Shown here one piece after another: positions 44,342 to 54,500 of a stretch of 64,000 nucleotides of DNA; the stretch's first letter is position 1, and each line of letters starts with the position of its first letter. Location: contig OY747707.1 of NCBI GenBank assembly GCA_963556495.2, positions 2,752,001 to 2,816,000 of the forward strand, read 5' to 3'. The DNA is from Valencia hispanica (lineage: Eukaryota > Chordata > Actinopteri > Cyprinodontiformes > Valenciidae). The notes under the pieces were generated by a model. The model was not told the DNA's origin. It made no database searches and was given only the letters and a program-made list of their open reading frames with translations. A program made the position numbers and the translations under genes.

Positions 44342-45119
44342 GGGGCCGGATATAGGCATGGGCAAGGTGGGGCAATGCCCCCCTAAATGCTATGTCTGCC
44401 CCCCCAAACGTGATGGCATGCAGAAATCCAAAATTTCAAAGATACTTCAAGAAAAATGGTCAGAGTGCTCTCTGCTCTCATTCAAAGTAGCTACTGACTG
44501 GTAGATGCATGGGGGAAACTGTCGCTGCACTTGCTTGTCATTCCACGTCTCACTTACTCACAGTCACAGCCAGTGTTGCCAACTTAGCGACTTTGTCGCT
44601 ATTTCTAACGACTTCTCAGACCCCCTTAAGGAACTTTTTTTCCCAAAAAGCACCTAGCGACAAATCTAGCGACATTTCTGACCACCCTTAGCTACTTTCT
44701 GTGAAGCTTTGATGCCGATATTCTCTACAGATTAGACCCGGCGTGTTCTGCATCCAGACACTGAGAATGAGAATGATCTGCGCATGTCCATGCAGCATAA
44801 CCGCGGTACATCTGACCAATAATAAACTTTTCTCTGTTCATTTCACCCATTTACAAAAGTATATAATCACACAAATATATAAGATCGATCTTTCTTTTAT
44901 AATCCACACACAAACATGACGCAGAAGCTTGTCCGTACTACGCTGCATCCAACACCTGTGGTGCATTCAAGGAGCGTTTGAAATGCATGGTGAGTTCAAA
45001 AACGTAGGACATTTAAAACTTAACAAAAAACACAGAAAATACCATAAGCCACAAGCTTCTGTTTAATAGCGGTTGGCAAGCAACATTCGATGCCTACTAA
45101 ATATGCAAAATTATTTTTA
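44342..45119 (+). other. hAT 5' region, noncoding
   Basis: Holds the GGGGCAATGCCCCCCTAAAT subterminal stretch and a repeated AGCGAC...TAGCGACA segment (44586-44672). No coding exon is clear. Confidence 0.5.
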
Positions 45120-45548
45120 CTAAAATAAGTACAAAAAAACAAAAACTACATTCACTCTATTAATCTCGTCTTCTTGAGATATCTCAGCAATTTTTTTTTT
45201 GCAATTTGATATATTTTTTGTACCAGTTCTCTCAACAGTATACTTCAGACAAAATAATATAACATGTTCCACATCCTCTTCTTGAAGACAAAAGTCACAT
45301 TTCCCCAGTTTAAATAATGTAATGTTTAAACCTATATGACCAAATCCTAATCTAGATATAATTATTTCCTCCTTTCTTTTTCGTTCGGTTATCCTCATTA
45401 TACCAACTTTCCTTTGAATACATGAACCACCTACCAATTCTTTCTTCTTCTCATTGTTTCTGCCATCTTTCCTTGACCTTTTGAGGCGGCCCTTTTCCGT
45501 CTTATGGGTTCTTATATTTTGACATATCTGAGCACACTGGTTTTGCAC
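45120..45548 (-). pseudogene. LINE reverse transcriptase C-terminal tail, other clade
   Basis: 142 codons with IISRLGFGHIGLN and CDFCLQEEDVEHVILFC. The RLxxGHxxLN block followed by C-X2-C-X7-H-X4-C is the C-terminal zinc-binding tail of non-LTR retrotransposon proteins (I, Nimb or Rex-like groups). It differs from all other LINEs in this window. The upstream reverse transcriptase is not seen. Confidence 0.6.
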
Positions 45549-45639
45549 AGTTTTTATTGCAAACTGGTTTAATTCGTATTGGATGTTTTGGAGAAAAAAA
45601 TGAAGACCACCAGAACAGTGATGATGTCATCACGTTGAC

Positions 45640-45885
45640 ATGAGGAGCCGTGTAAAAACCTTTTTTGATCCATCAGGATCATTTTCGGATCATCATTTTC
45701 ATTGTCAGTATGTGTCACAGAACTATGACGTTCCCTCCCTTAAACGACTGTTGGAGATCAGGTGGACAAGCCACCATGATGTGACCAAGTGCCTTGTGGA
45801 GAATTAGGATGCTGTTATGAGTATCCTGTCAGAAGTTAAAGAAGACAGAGCTGCTGCTGTTGATATCTCTATCAAACCATTTTAG
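45640..45885 (+). pseudogene. hAT transposase-like (ZMYM1/DUF4371 type), first part
   Basis: Encodes VPSLKRLLEIRWTSHHD, a core block of hAT-derived proteins in which the Arg-Trp follows the second catalytic region, then VTKCLVEN, a TAG (45805-45807) and SILSEVKEDRAAAVDIS. The frame is cut by the L2-B copy at about 45885 and resumes at 50266. The catalytic Asp upstream is not seen. Confidence 0.65.
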
Positions 45886-46660
45886 CACCCTGGATGTGGA
45901 TTTCCCTCCTCTGACAGCCCCTGGTCGCCGTAGCTCCGTAGGAGCGCCGCCTAATCCCTCCCAGCAGCAGGAGCAACAGCCAGACTCCCGCAGCCCTCCA
46001 CGTCGCGCCAAACCCCGGGCTGCAGCCAGAACTCGCCGAGGAGTGCTCCACTTCACCCCGAACCCACGAAACGAGCCCTCGGCACCGATTAAACATCGCT
46101 GCAGTCCTGGGGAAGCTTCTCCACCTGCCATGCAGCAAGTCCTGGATGGTGAGCGATCCTCTGCCCAGCGCAAACATCCGCCTGCAGACCCGCCGCCCAC
46201 CACACTCATAATCGGGGACTCTGTCATCACAAACGTGAGGATGAGAGGAGCCCTCACACTGTGTTTCCCTGGAGCCACTATCACAGACATGACCGCAGCT
46301 CATTGATCAACACAAATCTGTGAGTAAAGTTGTGATTCATGCTGGCACCAACGACATTTATAAACAGCAGTCTGAGCTCCTGAAGCGTGATTTTATTCAC
46401 CTTTTTAATCTTTTAGAAAACACATGTCTCTGTTTTTATCTCTGGCCCCACTCCCACTGTCGGCAGAGGAATTGGCCGTTTTAGCAGACCTTTATCCCTT
46501 AATACTTGGCTCTCCTCTATCATCGCCGTTCACAATATTGGTTTTATAGATAATTTTAACATTTTTTGGGGCAGGAAGCACCTGTTTGGACCAGATGGGC
46601 TCCATCTAAATAGACAAGGCACTCGTACACTGACATTGAGCCTGGCATGTCCATGCTCTC
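45886..46660 (+). pseudogene. L2-B ORF1 with SGNH-type motifs
   Basis: Pro-rich N-terminus (PPRRAKPRAAARTRRG), then TLIIGDSVITNV with the Gly-Asp-Ser nucleophile block, VIHAGTNDIYKQQSEL with the Asn-Asp block, ISGPTPTVGRGIGRFS, and PDGLHLNRQGTRTL with the Asp-x-x-His pair. All the esterase-type residues are present, but two frame changes near 46298 and 46430 break the gene. Confidence 0.75.
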
Positions 46661-46885
46661 CCCCCCCCGTCAACTACACTGGCCACAGCTGCTCCTGCCC
46701 TCTCTGATTCCTCCGCCACATCCTGATGTGCAAATGGTCCCTGCTCCTATGAACTCACTCCTGATTTTAACAGTAACTCACATACTGGACTTGGACCTTG
46801 TTCTACCTCATTCATACTTGTTATTATCAGCAGAGAGCGGACTAAAAATCATAAACCGGACAAATGCAACCCAAATTTCAAAAAG

Positions 46886-47756
46886 TTGCCAAAAGCCCCA
46901 CTTTCAGTAAATCATACAGTCACTCCATCTCCAATCACTATTAATATGGCACTTTTTAATGTTCGCTCTCTGCTGAACAAAACTTTTATAATAAATGATC
47001 TGATTTTAGACCATAACCTTCATTGTTTATTTTTAACACAAACTTGGCTGAGTGCAGATGCCCCTGTTGTTCTTACAGAGGCTTCCCCACCTAATTTTAA
47101 CTTCACTTATTCTACGAGGAGTAGCAAAAGGGGAGGCGGAACTGCTTTTATAAGTTCAACAACACTTTACGCCAAACCTGTTTTATTTGATAACTATTTT
47201 ACTTTTGAATATAATGCAACTGTTTTTAGCACTCCTCAGATTTTATGTGTCACAATTTATAGGCCTCCTAAAAAGGGTGCACTTTTTATTCAAGAATTTT
47301 CAGAGTTTTTATCAATTTTGCACAACTCCTTTGAAAGGATCATTTTAGCCGGTGATTTTAATCTACATATGGATAACATTTTAGACCCTTTATCAACAGA
47401 TTTTTTTAAACATTCTGACTTATATGGATTTAGGCCAACATGTCATGCAGCTGACTCACACCCTGGACTTGGTCATCACGTTTGGCCTGTCCACCAGCGT
47501 GTCATCTGTTGTTGACTTGGCTGTCTCTGACCTCAACTGTGTGTTTTTTAACATCACCAGTTTTATTCAGCAGGAGACCTCTGTGAGAACTGTCAGGAAG
47601 CGCCATCTAACCCTGAAGTGGCTGCAGGTTTTCTGGAAATGTAAAAAAAGAATCCGATTGTTTTACCTGCCCCCTGTGATTTTATTGTCAATGATTTTAA
47701 AAGAAGGCTTCAGTCCACTCTTGACCGGCTTGCTCCAATACAAGTTAAAAGTTTGA
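46886..47756 (+). pseudogene. L2-B ORF2 endonuclease
   Basis: Blocks ALFNVRSLLNKT, LFLTQTWLS, VTIYRPPKK, IILAGDFNLHMD (46886-47515) and, after a frame break, DLAVSDLNCVFF (47424-47756). The catalytic Glu of the usual TETWL is Gln here (TQTWL). SDH reads SDL, so the final His is lost as well. Confidence 0.8.
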
Positions 47757-49450
47757 AATCTAAAGCTGCACCGCCGTGGAAAAATGAAAACCTCCGAAAA
47801 ATGAAGAGAAATTGTAGGGCGGCAGAGAGAAAATTCAGGAAAAGGAAAACCACAATAAACCATCAAATATACACAGATCTTCTCAAATTATACAACAATG
47901 CAGTAAGAAATTCAAGAAATTCATACTTCTCCAAAATCATCTCGGAACATAAAAATAATTCCAAAATCCTTTTTTCCACCATTGATAAACTTTTTAACAG
48001 AGCTACTACTGCATTTCCTAAAACCCCCTCAAACACTCTTTGTGAGGAGTTCGCAGACCACTTCAGAGGGAAGGTAGACACCATCAGATGTAAGATTTTA
48101 TCTTCTCGGAGTAACATGGTTTTAGACAAATCTGAGCGTGTCTCTTTACCAGAGGAAATGCTGGACAGTTTTGTCCTAGTAGAAGCTGGGACTCTTGATA
48201 AAGTTTTCTCCTCAGTGAGGCCCACCACATGTGTTTATGACCCGATTCCCACTTCATTTTTTAAGCCATTTAATGGATCTTTTAGAGATGAGATTTAATC
48301 CATGATGAATTGTTCTCTTCAGACGGGGGTCTTTCCTGCCACCTTTTAAAGGGGCGGTAGTGAGGCCCCCGTTGAAGAAGAACAATTTAGATTTTAATGA
48401 TTTTAACAATTTTAGACCGGTATCTAACTTACCTTTTTTAAGCAAAATTTTAGAATTTTTTTTTTTAAATTCAAATTAATAATTTTATTAATGAGCACAA
48501 TGCCCTGGAGAAATTTCAGTCTGGTTTTAGGGTGAACCATAGCACAGAGACGGCCCTTTTGAATATTTTAAATGATTTTTAGATTAAACTATGATGCACA
48601 GAGGGTGACAGTGTTGGTTCTACTGGATCTAAGTGCTGCCTTCGATACAGTAGACCACACTATTCTTTTAACCCTTTTAAAACAGATTGGTCTCTCTGGT
48701 GATGTTCACAAATGGTTCACATCCTTTCTCACAGACAGGACTTTTATGGTAAGTTTAGATACCTGCTCTTCTAGGGTCCATAGGATTACATGTGGTGTGC
48801 CTCAGGGTTCGATTTGAGGCCCAGTGCTTTTTAACCTGTATATGCTCCCTCTTGGCAGTGTCATCAGAAGACATGGAGTCCACTTTCACAGTTATGCTGA
48901 TGATACACAGTTATACATCTCTGTCTCCTGATGACACGCGGCCAGTGGATGCAGTTTTTAACTGCATTTTAGACATCAAATCCTGGATGGAAGAAAACTT
49001 TCTCCAGCTCAACCAGGACAAAACTGAAGTTTTAGTCATCGGTCCTGAGGCTCAGAGAGATAAACTTTTACCAAAACTACAATCACTATCTTTTAATCTC
49101 TCTTTACAAGTAAAGAACCTGGGCGTGATTTTTGACTCTGAGCTGACTTTTATTCCTCACATAAAAATATTACTAAAAAAGGTTTTTATCAACTAAAGAA
49201 CATCGCGAGAGTCCGCCCCATTCTCTCTTGGGCCAACACGGAGACACTGATGTATGCTTTTATCTCCAGTAGAATTGATTACTGTAATGCCCTGCTTTCT
49301 GGTCTTCCCAAAAAGAGTATATCAGGTTTACAACTACTACAAAATTCAGCAGCATGTGTCCTGACCTTGAGCCGGGAGCACATTACACCAGTCTTAAAAT
49401 CATTGCATTGGCTCCCCGTACATTTCAGGATAGATTTTAAGGTTCTTTAA
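47753..49450 (+). pseudogene. L2-B ORF2 reverse transcriptase
   Basis: Linker at 47753-48298 (RRKF-like, KIISEHKNNSKILFSTI), fingers near 48410 (NFRPVSNLPF) across a T run, [17 protein letters not shown] and GVPQGSI (48572-48817) ending at TGA, the YADDTQLY block near 48893, NFLQLNQDKTEVLVIGPE and the C-terminal SRIDYCNALLSGLPKK. Several frames and stops. Confidence 0.85.
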
Positions 49451-50261
49451 ATGGTTTTAAGGGTCTTAATGGTGTTGGGCCTTCTTATCTCTCTGAACTG
49501 CTTTAACCATATAAACCTTCGCGGTCTCTGCGCTCCTCTGGCAGCCGTCTCCTTGTCATCCCAAAAGTCAGGACACACACACATGGCGAGGCATCTTTCC
49601 AGTTTTATGGCCCTCACCTCTGGAACAGCCTGCCGGAGGACCTCAGGGCCGTGGAGAACGTTCATGTTTTTAAGAGCAGGCTCAAGACTCACCTTTTTAG
49701 CCTAGCTTTTAACTGATTATTTTTTATTACTGTTTGTTTACTTGCTCTGCATGTTTTATATGATTATATTTTTATCCGTGTCTTACTATTTAATCTTAGC
49801 ACATTAATTTACTTTTTATTTTTTTTAACTTTAATTTATCTTATTCCCCGTTCCAGTGTTTCCTCTATGGGAGCCCTCTGCCCCGGGAGTGGTGGTCGGC
49901 TGTGGCTGCCTGGGTGCTCTCCAGGTGGAGCTTGGGTGGAGGTGGGGGTCTTGGCCTTGCCTCCACTGGGTGTCAGCGCCTCGGCTGCTGCTGTTGATGT
50001 ACTGCTGCCGGGGCAGATGGCTCCTCTGATGGCGTTTCCTTGCATGGTTCATCTGCACTCGGCCCAATGTCCTTTTTTACTTTTAAATGTGTGTGTGCAT
50101 GGGAGTTGGGGGCAGGGGGGTATAACTGTGACCATGCTTTTAAATCTGTGGGGGAGGGAAGGAAAGGTGGTTTTATGTGAGGTCATTTTAATCTGTAAAG
50201 CACTTTGTGATGCACCTTCTTGTATGAAAAGCGCTTTATAAATGAAGTTTGATTTGATCTG

Positions 50262-50760
50262 TACAGAGGCATCGGGGCTATTAATGATGTTAAGGAGGCA
50301 TAATTTCTTTGAAATAGGAAAATTCCCCCTAAAAGTTCTGGGTTCCTTGAAGTCTGCAAATGCTATGCTGCAGGCTCATTCTGTTGACCTGTGCTGTGCT
50401 TCAGAAGTAGTCAGTGCGTCTCTGCAGGCTTTGAAGCAGATGAGAGATGAGGAAAGGGAGACAATAACTAGCATGCCTGTACCAGCTACTAAAAGAAAGA
50501 GAACAATGAGCTCACTGCTCACAGGTAGTGTTGAAAAGTGGTTAATTGCCTTTAACCTCAATCTCCCTGTTTTCTGGATGTTGCCATGTTAAGTCCTCTG
50601 CACAAAAGGAAAGGAGGTGACAGTGACAAACTTTCCAATGAGATTCTTGTCGCAAAAATAATGTTAGAAAAAGAATTCAAAAACACTGATGATGATGGCA
50701 ATGTAGAGTTTGAGGACCTCTCCAATGTTTGCAAATATCTACACAGGTATAAGAACTGAT
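50262..50760 (+). pseudogene. hAT transposase-like, second part
   Basis: TEASGLLMMLRRHNFFEIGK, SLKSANAMLQAHSVDLCCAS and SASLQALKQMRDEERE continue the protein of 45640-45885 in the order seen in ZMYM1-like hAT proteins. After a frame break LSPLHKRKGGDSDKLSNEI is readable. The C-terminal dimerisation block is absent. Confidence 0.65.
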
Positions 50761-51177
50761 GCTATAATGACTGATATAAGCTATGCTGTGTACAGAAATA
50801 AATGAATAAAAACAAACAAATACACAAAAAAGAAAAAAAAAGATATAAATAAAATAAAAGTCAAAAAACTGAAAGGACAAACAGATTTAAAAAGTTGAAA
50901 AAACCCACAAAAACAAAAAGATAAATGCAGCCTCAACAGGGCACAAGCCAGTGTCCTATTTGCCCAAGCCCGGGTAAATGCAGAGGGAAGTGTCAGGAAT
51001 GGATCAAAGCAGAAGATAGATTTATGGAAAGATGAATTTATATGATGATAGCATGGTTTTTTATGCATTTTAGGGGTTTGGGGGGATGTGACACCCCAAA
51101 CATTTTCAGTATACCCAGACTCGCCCCCCTGATATTTTACTTGCACCCCTTAGTGGGGCTGGCTAAATCCAGCCCTG
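50761..51177 (+). other. hAT 3' region
   Basis: A-rich stretch (50800-50920) followed by GGGGGGATGTGACACCCC and CGCCCCCCTGATATTTTAC. These G/C runs mirror the 5' end of the transposon. No gene seen. Confidence 0.55.
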
Positions 51178-51290
51178 CTGCTGGAAGTTTCATCCAGTCA
51201 AAGGGTGGTTGTCCTCTCCCCTGTCGCTACATGCTTGCTCAATATGAAAGATTACTGTGAAGTCAACAATAAAGCAAGCAACTGTCTATT
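51178..51290 (+). repeat. L2-A copy 3, 3' UTR beyond the hAT element
   Basis: CTGCTGGAAGTTTCATCC, CCTGTCGCTACATGCTTGCTC match L2-A around 1555-1625. It shows the hAT element entered an existing L2-A. Confidence 0.75.
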
Positions 51291-51374
51291 GTCACTACAT
51301 GTCCGTCCAGGAGCAGTGAATGCAGCAAGCTGGGCGATAATCCAAAAAATTTACTAATACCAAAATGTATTTGT

Positions 51375-52957
51375 TACTTTATACACTCAGCCACTGGAGT
51401 TACCGTATTATACCAGGAGGAAGAACCTGGCAGCCTGGTGTTATCTCGGTCCAACAGTCTCGCACAGAAGCCACAGAACAATGCCACTCCTTCAGCCGAA
51501 AGGCGTTTAACGGGTAGAACACCCCATTTACAGTTTGAGGAACACTGGCCTGCACACTGAATTTACACCTGCTTTTTCTGTTCCGAGGAAGAAAAAACAA
51601 AAGAAATTCCAACCCAAAACAAGAGATCCCACTCCTCCTGGAATTACGCTGAGAAACAGACTCGTAGCACCCAGTTCCCAGAAAGGCGACGCAACCCCTA
51701 GGACCAGTCAAGGTTACCAGGAGAAATCCATCCACATGAAGCGGACACATAAGAAAGTTATAACACCCCAGTTCTCATCATACATGACGGATCAACAAAT
51801 TGTATCAAAGGGTTTTGTACCCAGAACACTAGAGTTTATAGTTTCTCTAAAAATACAGTGAGAGAAAAATCAGACAAAATCCTGACAATCTTAGATCATT
51901 ACCAGAAACTGGAAAAGTTAGTTATTCACGCAGAATCAACTGATGTAGGCAAGAAATGGTCAGAGATCCTGACAATCATAGTTCAATATCCGAAACTGTA
52001 AAGGTTTGTAATCCACATAGGATTAATTTATGTAGCCAAGAAACAGTCAGAGATCTTGAAGAGAGACTTCTCTGATCTGCTACAGAGACTTGATGGACTT
52101 GACTTTTTGTTTTGTTTTTTGAATCACAAAATCATGTAAAGCACCTTGAATTACGCTGTAGTTGAAAGTGTGCTATACAAATAAAATTGCCTTGCCTGGC
52201 TTCCCTTAACATAAACATCTTTACTAGCGGACCAGTCCCTGAAGGAAATGATGAAAGGTACAGTAGACTTCGCATGCTCCATAAATGGTTAAGGAGACAA
52301 TCCGTAGAAAATCAAACTCATTATTTTATAATTTTAAAATATTTGGATATGCCAAGCACTTGTTCAAGGAAAAACCATGTTATCTAAACAGAGCTGGAGT
52401 GAGACTGCTGACCTCAAATGTTCTTTTATCTGAATCAGAAAGCTAAACACGTGATAAAGCATCCGAGAGCTGACGAAGCACGGCCCGTGGATACTATCAG
52501 AGAACAAACATTTCCCCAAGCACTCCTAGTTAAGATGATGCCACCAGCCGAAACAGATGCACAACCCGCAGAGAATGACAGAACAAACACGTACACTGAT
52601 GCACGTCTGCACTGATAGAATCTACTCCTCCAAATTACAATTCTTTAAGCGAGAGCAGAAAACACAGACGAGGTAGAGGCGTAGCCACAATTTTCCATTA
52701 TTCAATTCACTTTAGAAAGGTATCCGTGGGCACATTTGACTTTTATGAATACCTAGCCACCCAGATAAATGAGCCCAAAAGTGTTTTATTCCTTAATATG
52801 TATCGATTATGACCAATTAATTATTGTGGGGTACTTCAACATCCATAACGACAACCCCCAAGATAGACTAGCAAAAACATGAGGTGACATTCTTCATAAA
52901 TTCAGCCTGACCCAGTATGTAAAACAACCAACACACAATCAAGGACACACTCTGGAC
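51375..52957 (+). mobile_element. Old L2-C copy, 5' segment
   Basis: From 51375 (CTTTATACACTCAGCCACTGG) it follows the L2-C 5' region, ORF1 (51440-52600) and the first part of the endonuclease (52630-52957), all with many substitutions and stops. At 52104-52205 a 100-bp L2-C tail is inserted. The copy breaks at the hAT element and continues at 58850. Confidence 0.85.
52104..52205 (+). repeat. L2-C 3' tail inserted in the old L2-C ORF1
   Basis: AATCATGTAAAGCACCTTG, then TGCTATACAAATAAAATTGC and CTTGCCT lie between GATGGACTT and TTAACATAAACATC, which are adjacent in the intact copy (53953-53972). Confidence 0.8.
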
Positions 52958-53174
52958 TAGATATGGGCATTCGATTAAACTGTCCCTGCGACTGCTGAAG
53001 GAGGAGCAGCTGCTCTCTGTCTCTCTCCAGATCCATTCACTTTATTTTATTTTCTGTTTGCTTTTCTTATTTTCTTTTCTTAACTTTTTCTTAGTTACTT
53101 TATCTACCCAGCCCCTGGAGTTTCTGTATTAGACCAGATCTCTTCTTGGATTACTTTTTTATGGACTTATCAAC

Positions 53175-54497
53175 ATGGTTTTTTGCTCAGCTGAGGATTT
53201 TGAAAAACTGCTCCACAGAAGTGAGGGCATTGAAACGAAGCTACGTCGTCTGGAAATTAATTTTGATCTTCACGCTGATTATGGACAAAACGACACAACT
53301 TTACCGTTGAATACAAACAGGGAACAGCCTATCAGCCCGGTGTTACATCGGTCTAACCGTGTCACAGAGACTCCCTACAGGCGTCTGAGCGGCAGAACTC
53401 CGCACTATAATGAAAACTGGCCAGCTTTAAAACGCATTAAATCAACCCCAGCCTGTTCTCCGAGGAAGAAAAAACAAAAGAAACTCCGGCACAGAGAAAC
53501 CTCTGAACCCAGAACTGCCGCTTCTGCTAAAAGTAAACAAAAGAGGTTTCAGCCAAAAACAAGAGATATTTCTCCACCTGGAATCCCGCTGAAAAACAGA
53601 TTCGCAGCCTTGAGTTCCCCTAAAGATGACGCAGCCCCTGGGACCAGTCAAAGCCACCAGGAGAAACCCAGCCGCATCAAACGGACACATAACAAAGTAA
53701 GAGCCCCCCCAGCAAAGATTGTTATCATACAAGATGGATCAATTAATGGAACTGAGACTTTTTGTAGCAAGAATACCAAATTTTATAGCTGCTACAAAAA
53801 TACAGTGAGAGAAATATCAGAAAAAATCCCTAAAATCTTGGACCAACATCCTGCTTTGGAAAAGCTCGTCATTCACGCTGGATCAGCAGATATCGCGATG
53901 AGACAATCAGAGATTCTGAAGAGAGACTTTTCTGATCTCCTACAGAGACTTGATGGACTTAACGTAAACATCCTCATCAGCGGACCAGTCCCTAAAGGGA
54001 ATGATGAAAGATTTAGCAGACTCCGCATGCTCCATAAATGGTTGAAGAAACAATCAGCTGAGAAGTCGTTCACATTTATTAATAATTTCAAAGTATTTGG
54101 AAGTGCCAATCATCTGTTCAAAGAAGGGATGCGCTATTTGAACAAGGCCGGAGTAAGGCTCTTAGCAGCAAACATTCTTTCTTATCAAAATCAGAAAGCA
54201 AAACACTTGCTCCCAAAAGCTGACCTTGAGGCGCCCATGGATATCAGAGAACAAAAACAGCAAGTCATGATGACACCACAGGACCGAACAGATAAACAAC
54301 CATCAGAGATTAAGTCTTCATCTTCCTGTGACTCAGCCACATCAAATGAGTCTCCATTTAGAAACTTTACAGACAGACTGAACGAGCAAATCAAATTTGG
54401 GACACAATTAACACCTAAACTTAGACTACACCAAACGCCTGGGACTAGTGTCAATAAGCCTGGTAGCATCCCCCCACTGATTATTACAGATATTTGA
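53175..54497 (+). CDS. L2-C ORF1, open frame, SGNH-like domain
   Basis: 440 residues from ATG 53175 to TGA after 54497, without a break. Residues 1-40 form a short coiled stretch (FEKLLHRSEGIETKLRRLE). Residues 85-175 are strongly basic (SPRKKKQKKLRHRE, RIKRTHNKVR), fit for RNA binding. Residues 176-340 have the SGNH-like layout: IVIIQDGSINGTE, LVIHAGSADIAMRQSE, ILISGPVPKGNDERFSRL and RYLNKAGVRLLAAN. Key catalytic positions differ (QDGS for GDS, no Asp-x-x-His), so enzymatic activity is doubtful. The Ser/Thr/Pro-rich tail follows. LINE protein, not a host gene. Confidence 0.85.
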   Translation: MVFCSAEDFEKLLHRSEGIETKLRRLEINFDLHADYGQNDTTLPLNTNREQPISPVLHRSNRVTETPYRRLSGRTPHYNENWPALKRIKSTPACSPRKKKQKKLRHRETSEPRTAASAKSKQKRFQPKTRDISPPGIPLKNRFAALSSPKDDAAPGTSQSHQEKPSRIKRTHNKVRAPPAKIVIIQDGSINGTETFCSKNTKFYSCYKNTVREISEKIPKILDQHPALEKLVIHAGSADIAMRQSEILKRDFSDLLQRLDGLNVNILISGPVPKGNDERFSRLRMLHKWLKKQSAEKSFTFINNFKVFGSANHLFKEGMRYLNKAGVRLLAANILSYQNQKAKHLLPKADLEAPMDIREQKQQVMMTPQDRTDKQPSEIKSSSSCDSATSNESPFRNFTDRLNEQIKFGTQLTPKLRLHQTPGTSVNKPGSIPPLIITDI

Positions 54498-54500
54498 TAT

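Larger units (their letters stand above)
45886..50261 (+). mobile_element. L2-B LINE, almost complete (copy 2)
   Basis: Begins inside ORF1 (STLDVDFPPLTAPGR) and ends with GTATGAAAAGCGCTTTATAA and a GATTT tail. It lies within the hAT transposase relic and shares its 3' end with 42841-44172. Many frame breaks. Confidence 0.85.
44341..51177 (+). mobile_element. hAT DNA transposon, ZMYM1-like transposase, with LINE insertions
   Basis: Left end CGGGGCCGGATATAGGC and the reverse complement of the right end CAGGGCTGGATTTAGCC are imperfect terminal repeats. Flanks CTACTGGT (44333-44340) and CTGCTGGA (51178-51185) match at six of eight bases, as expected of an old 8-bp hAT duplication. GCCCCCCTAAATG-type G/C runs near both ends are typical of this hAT group. 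Inside are a hAT-like transposase relic and an L2-B copy. Confidence 0.75.
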
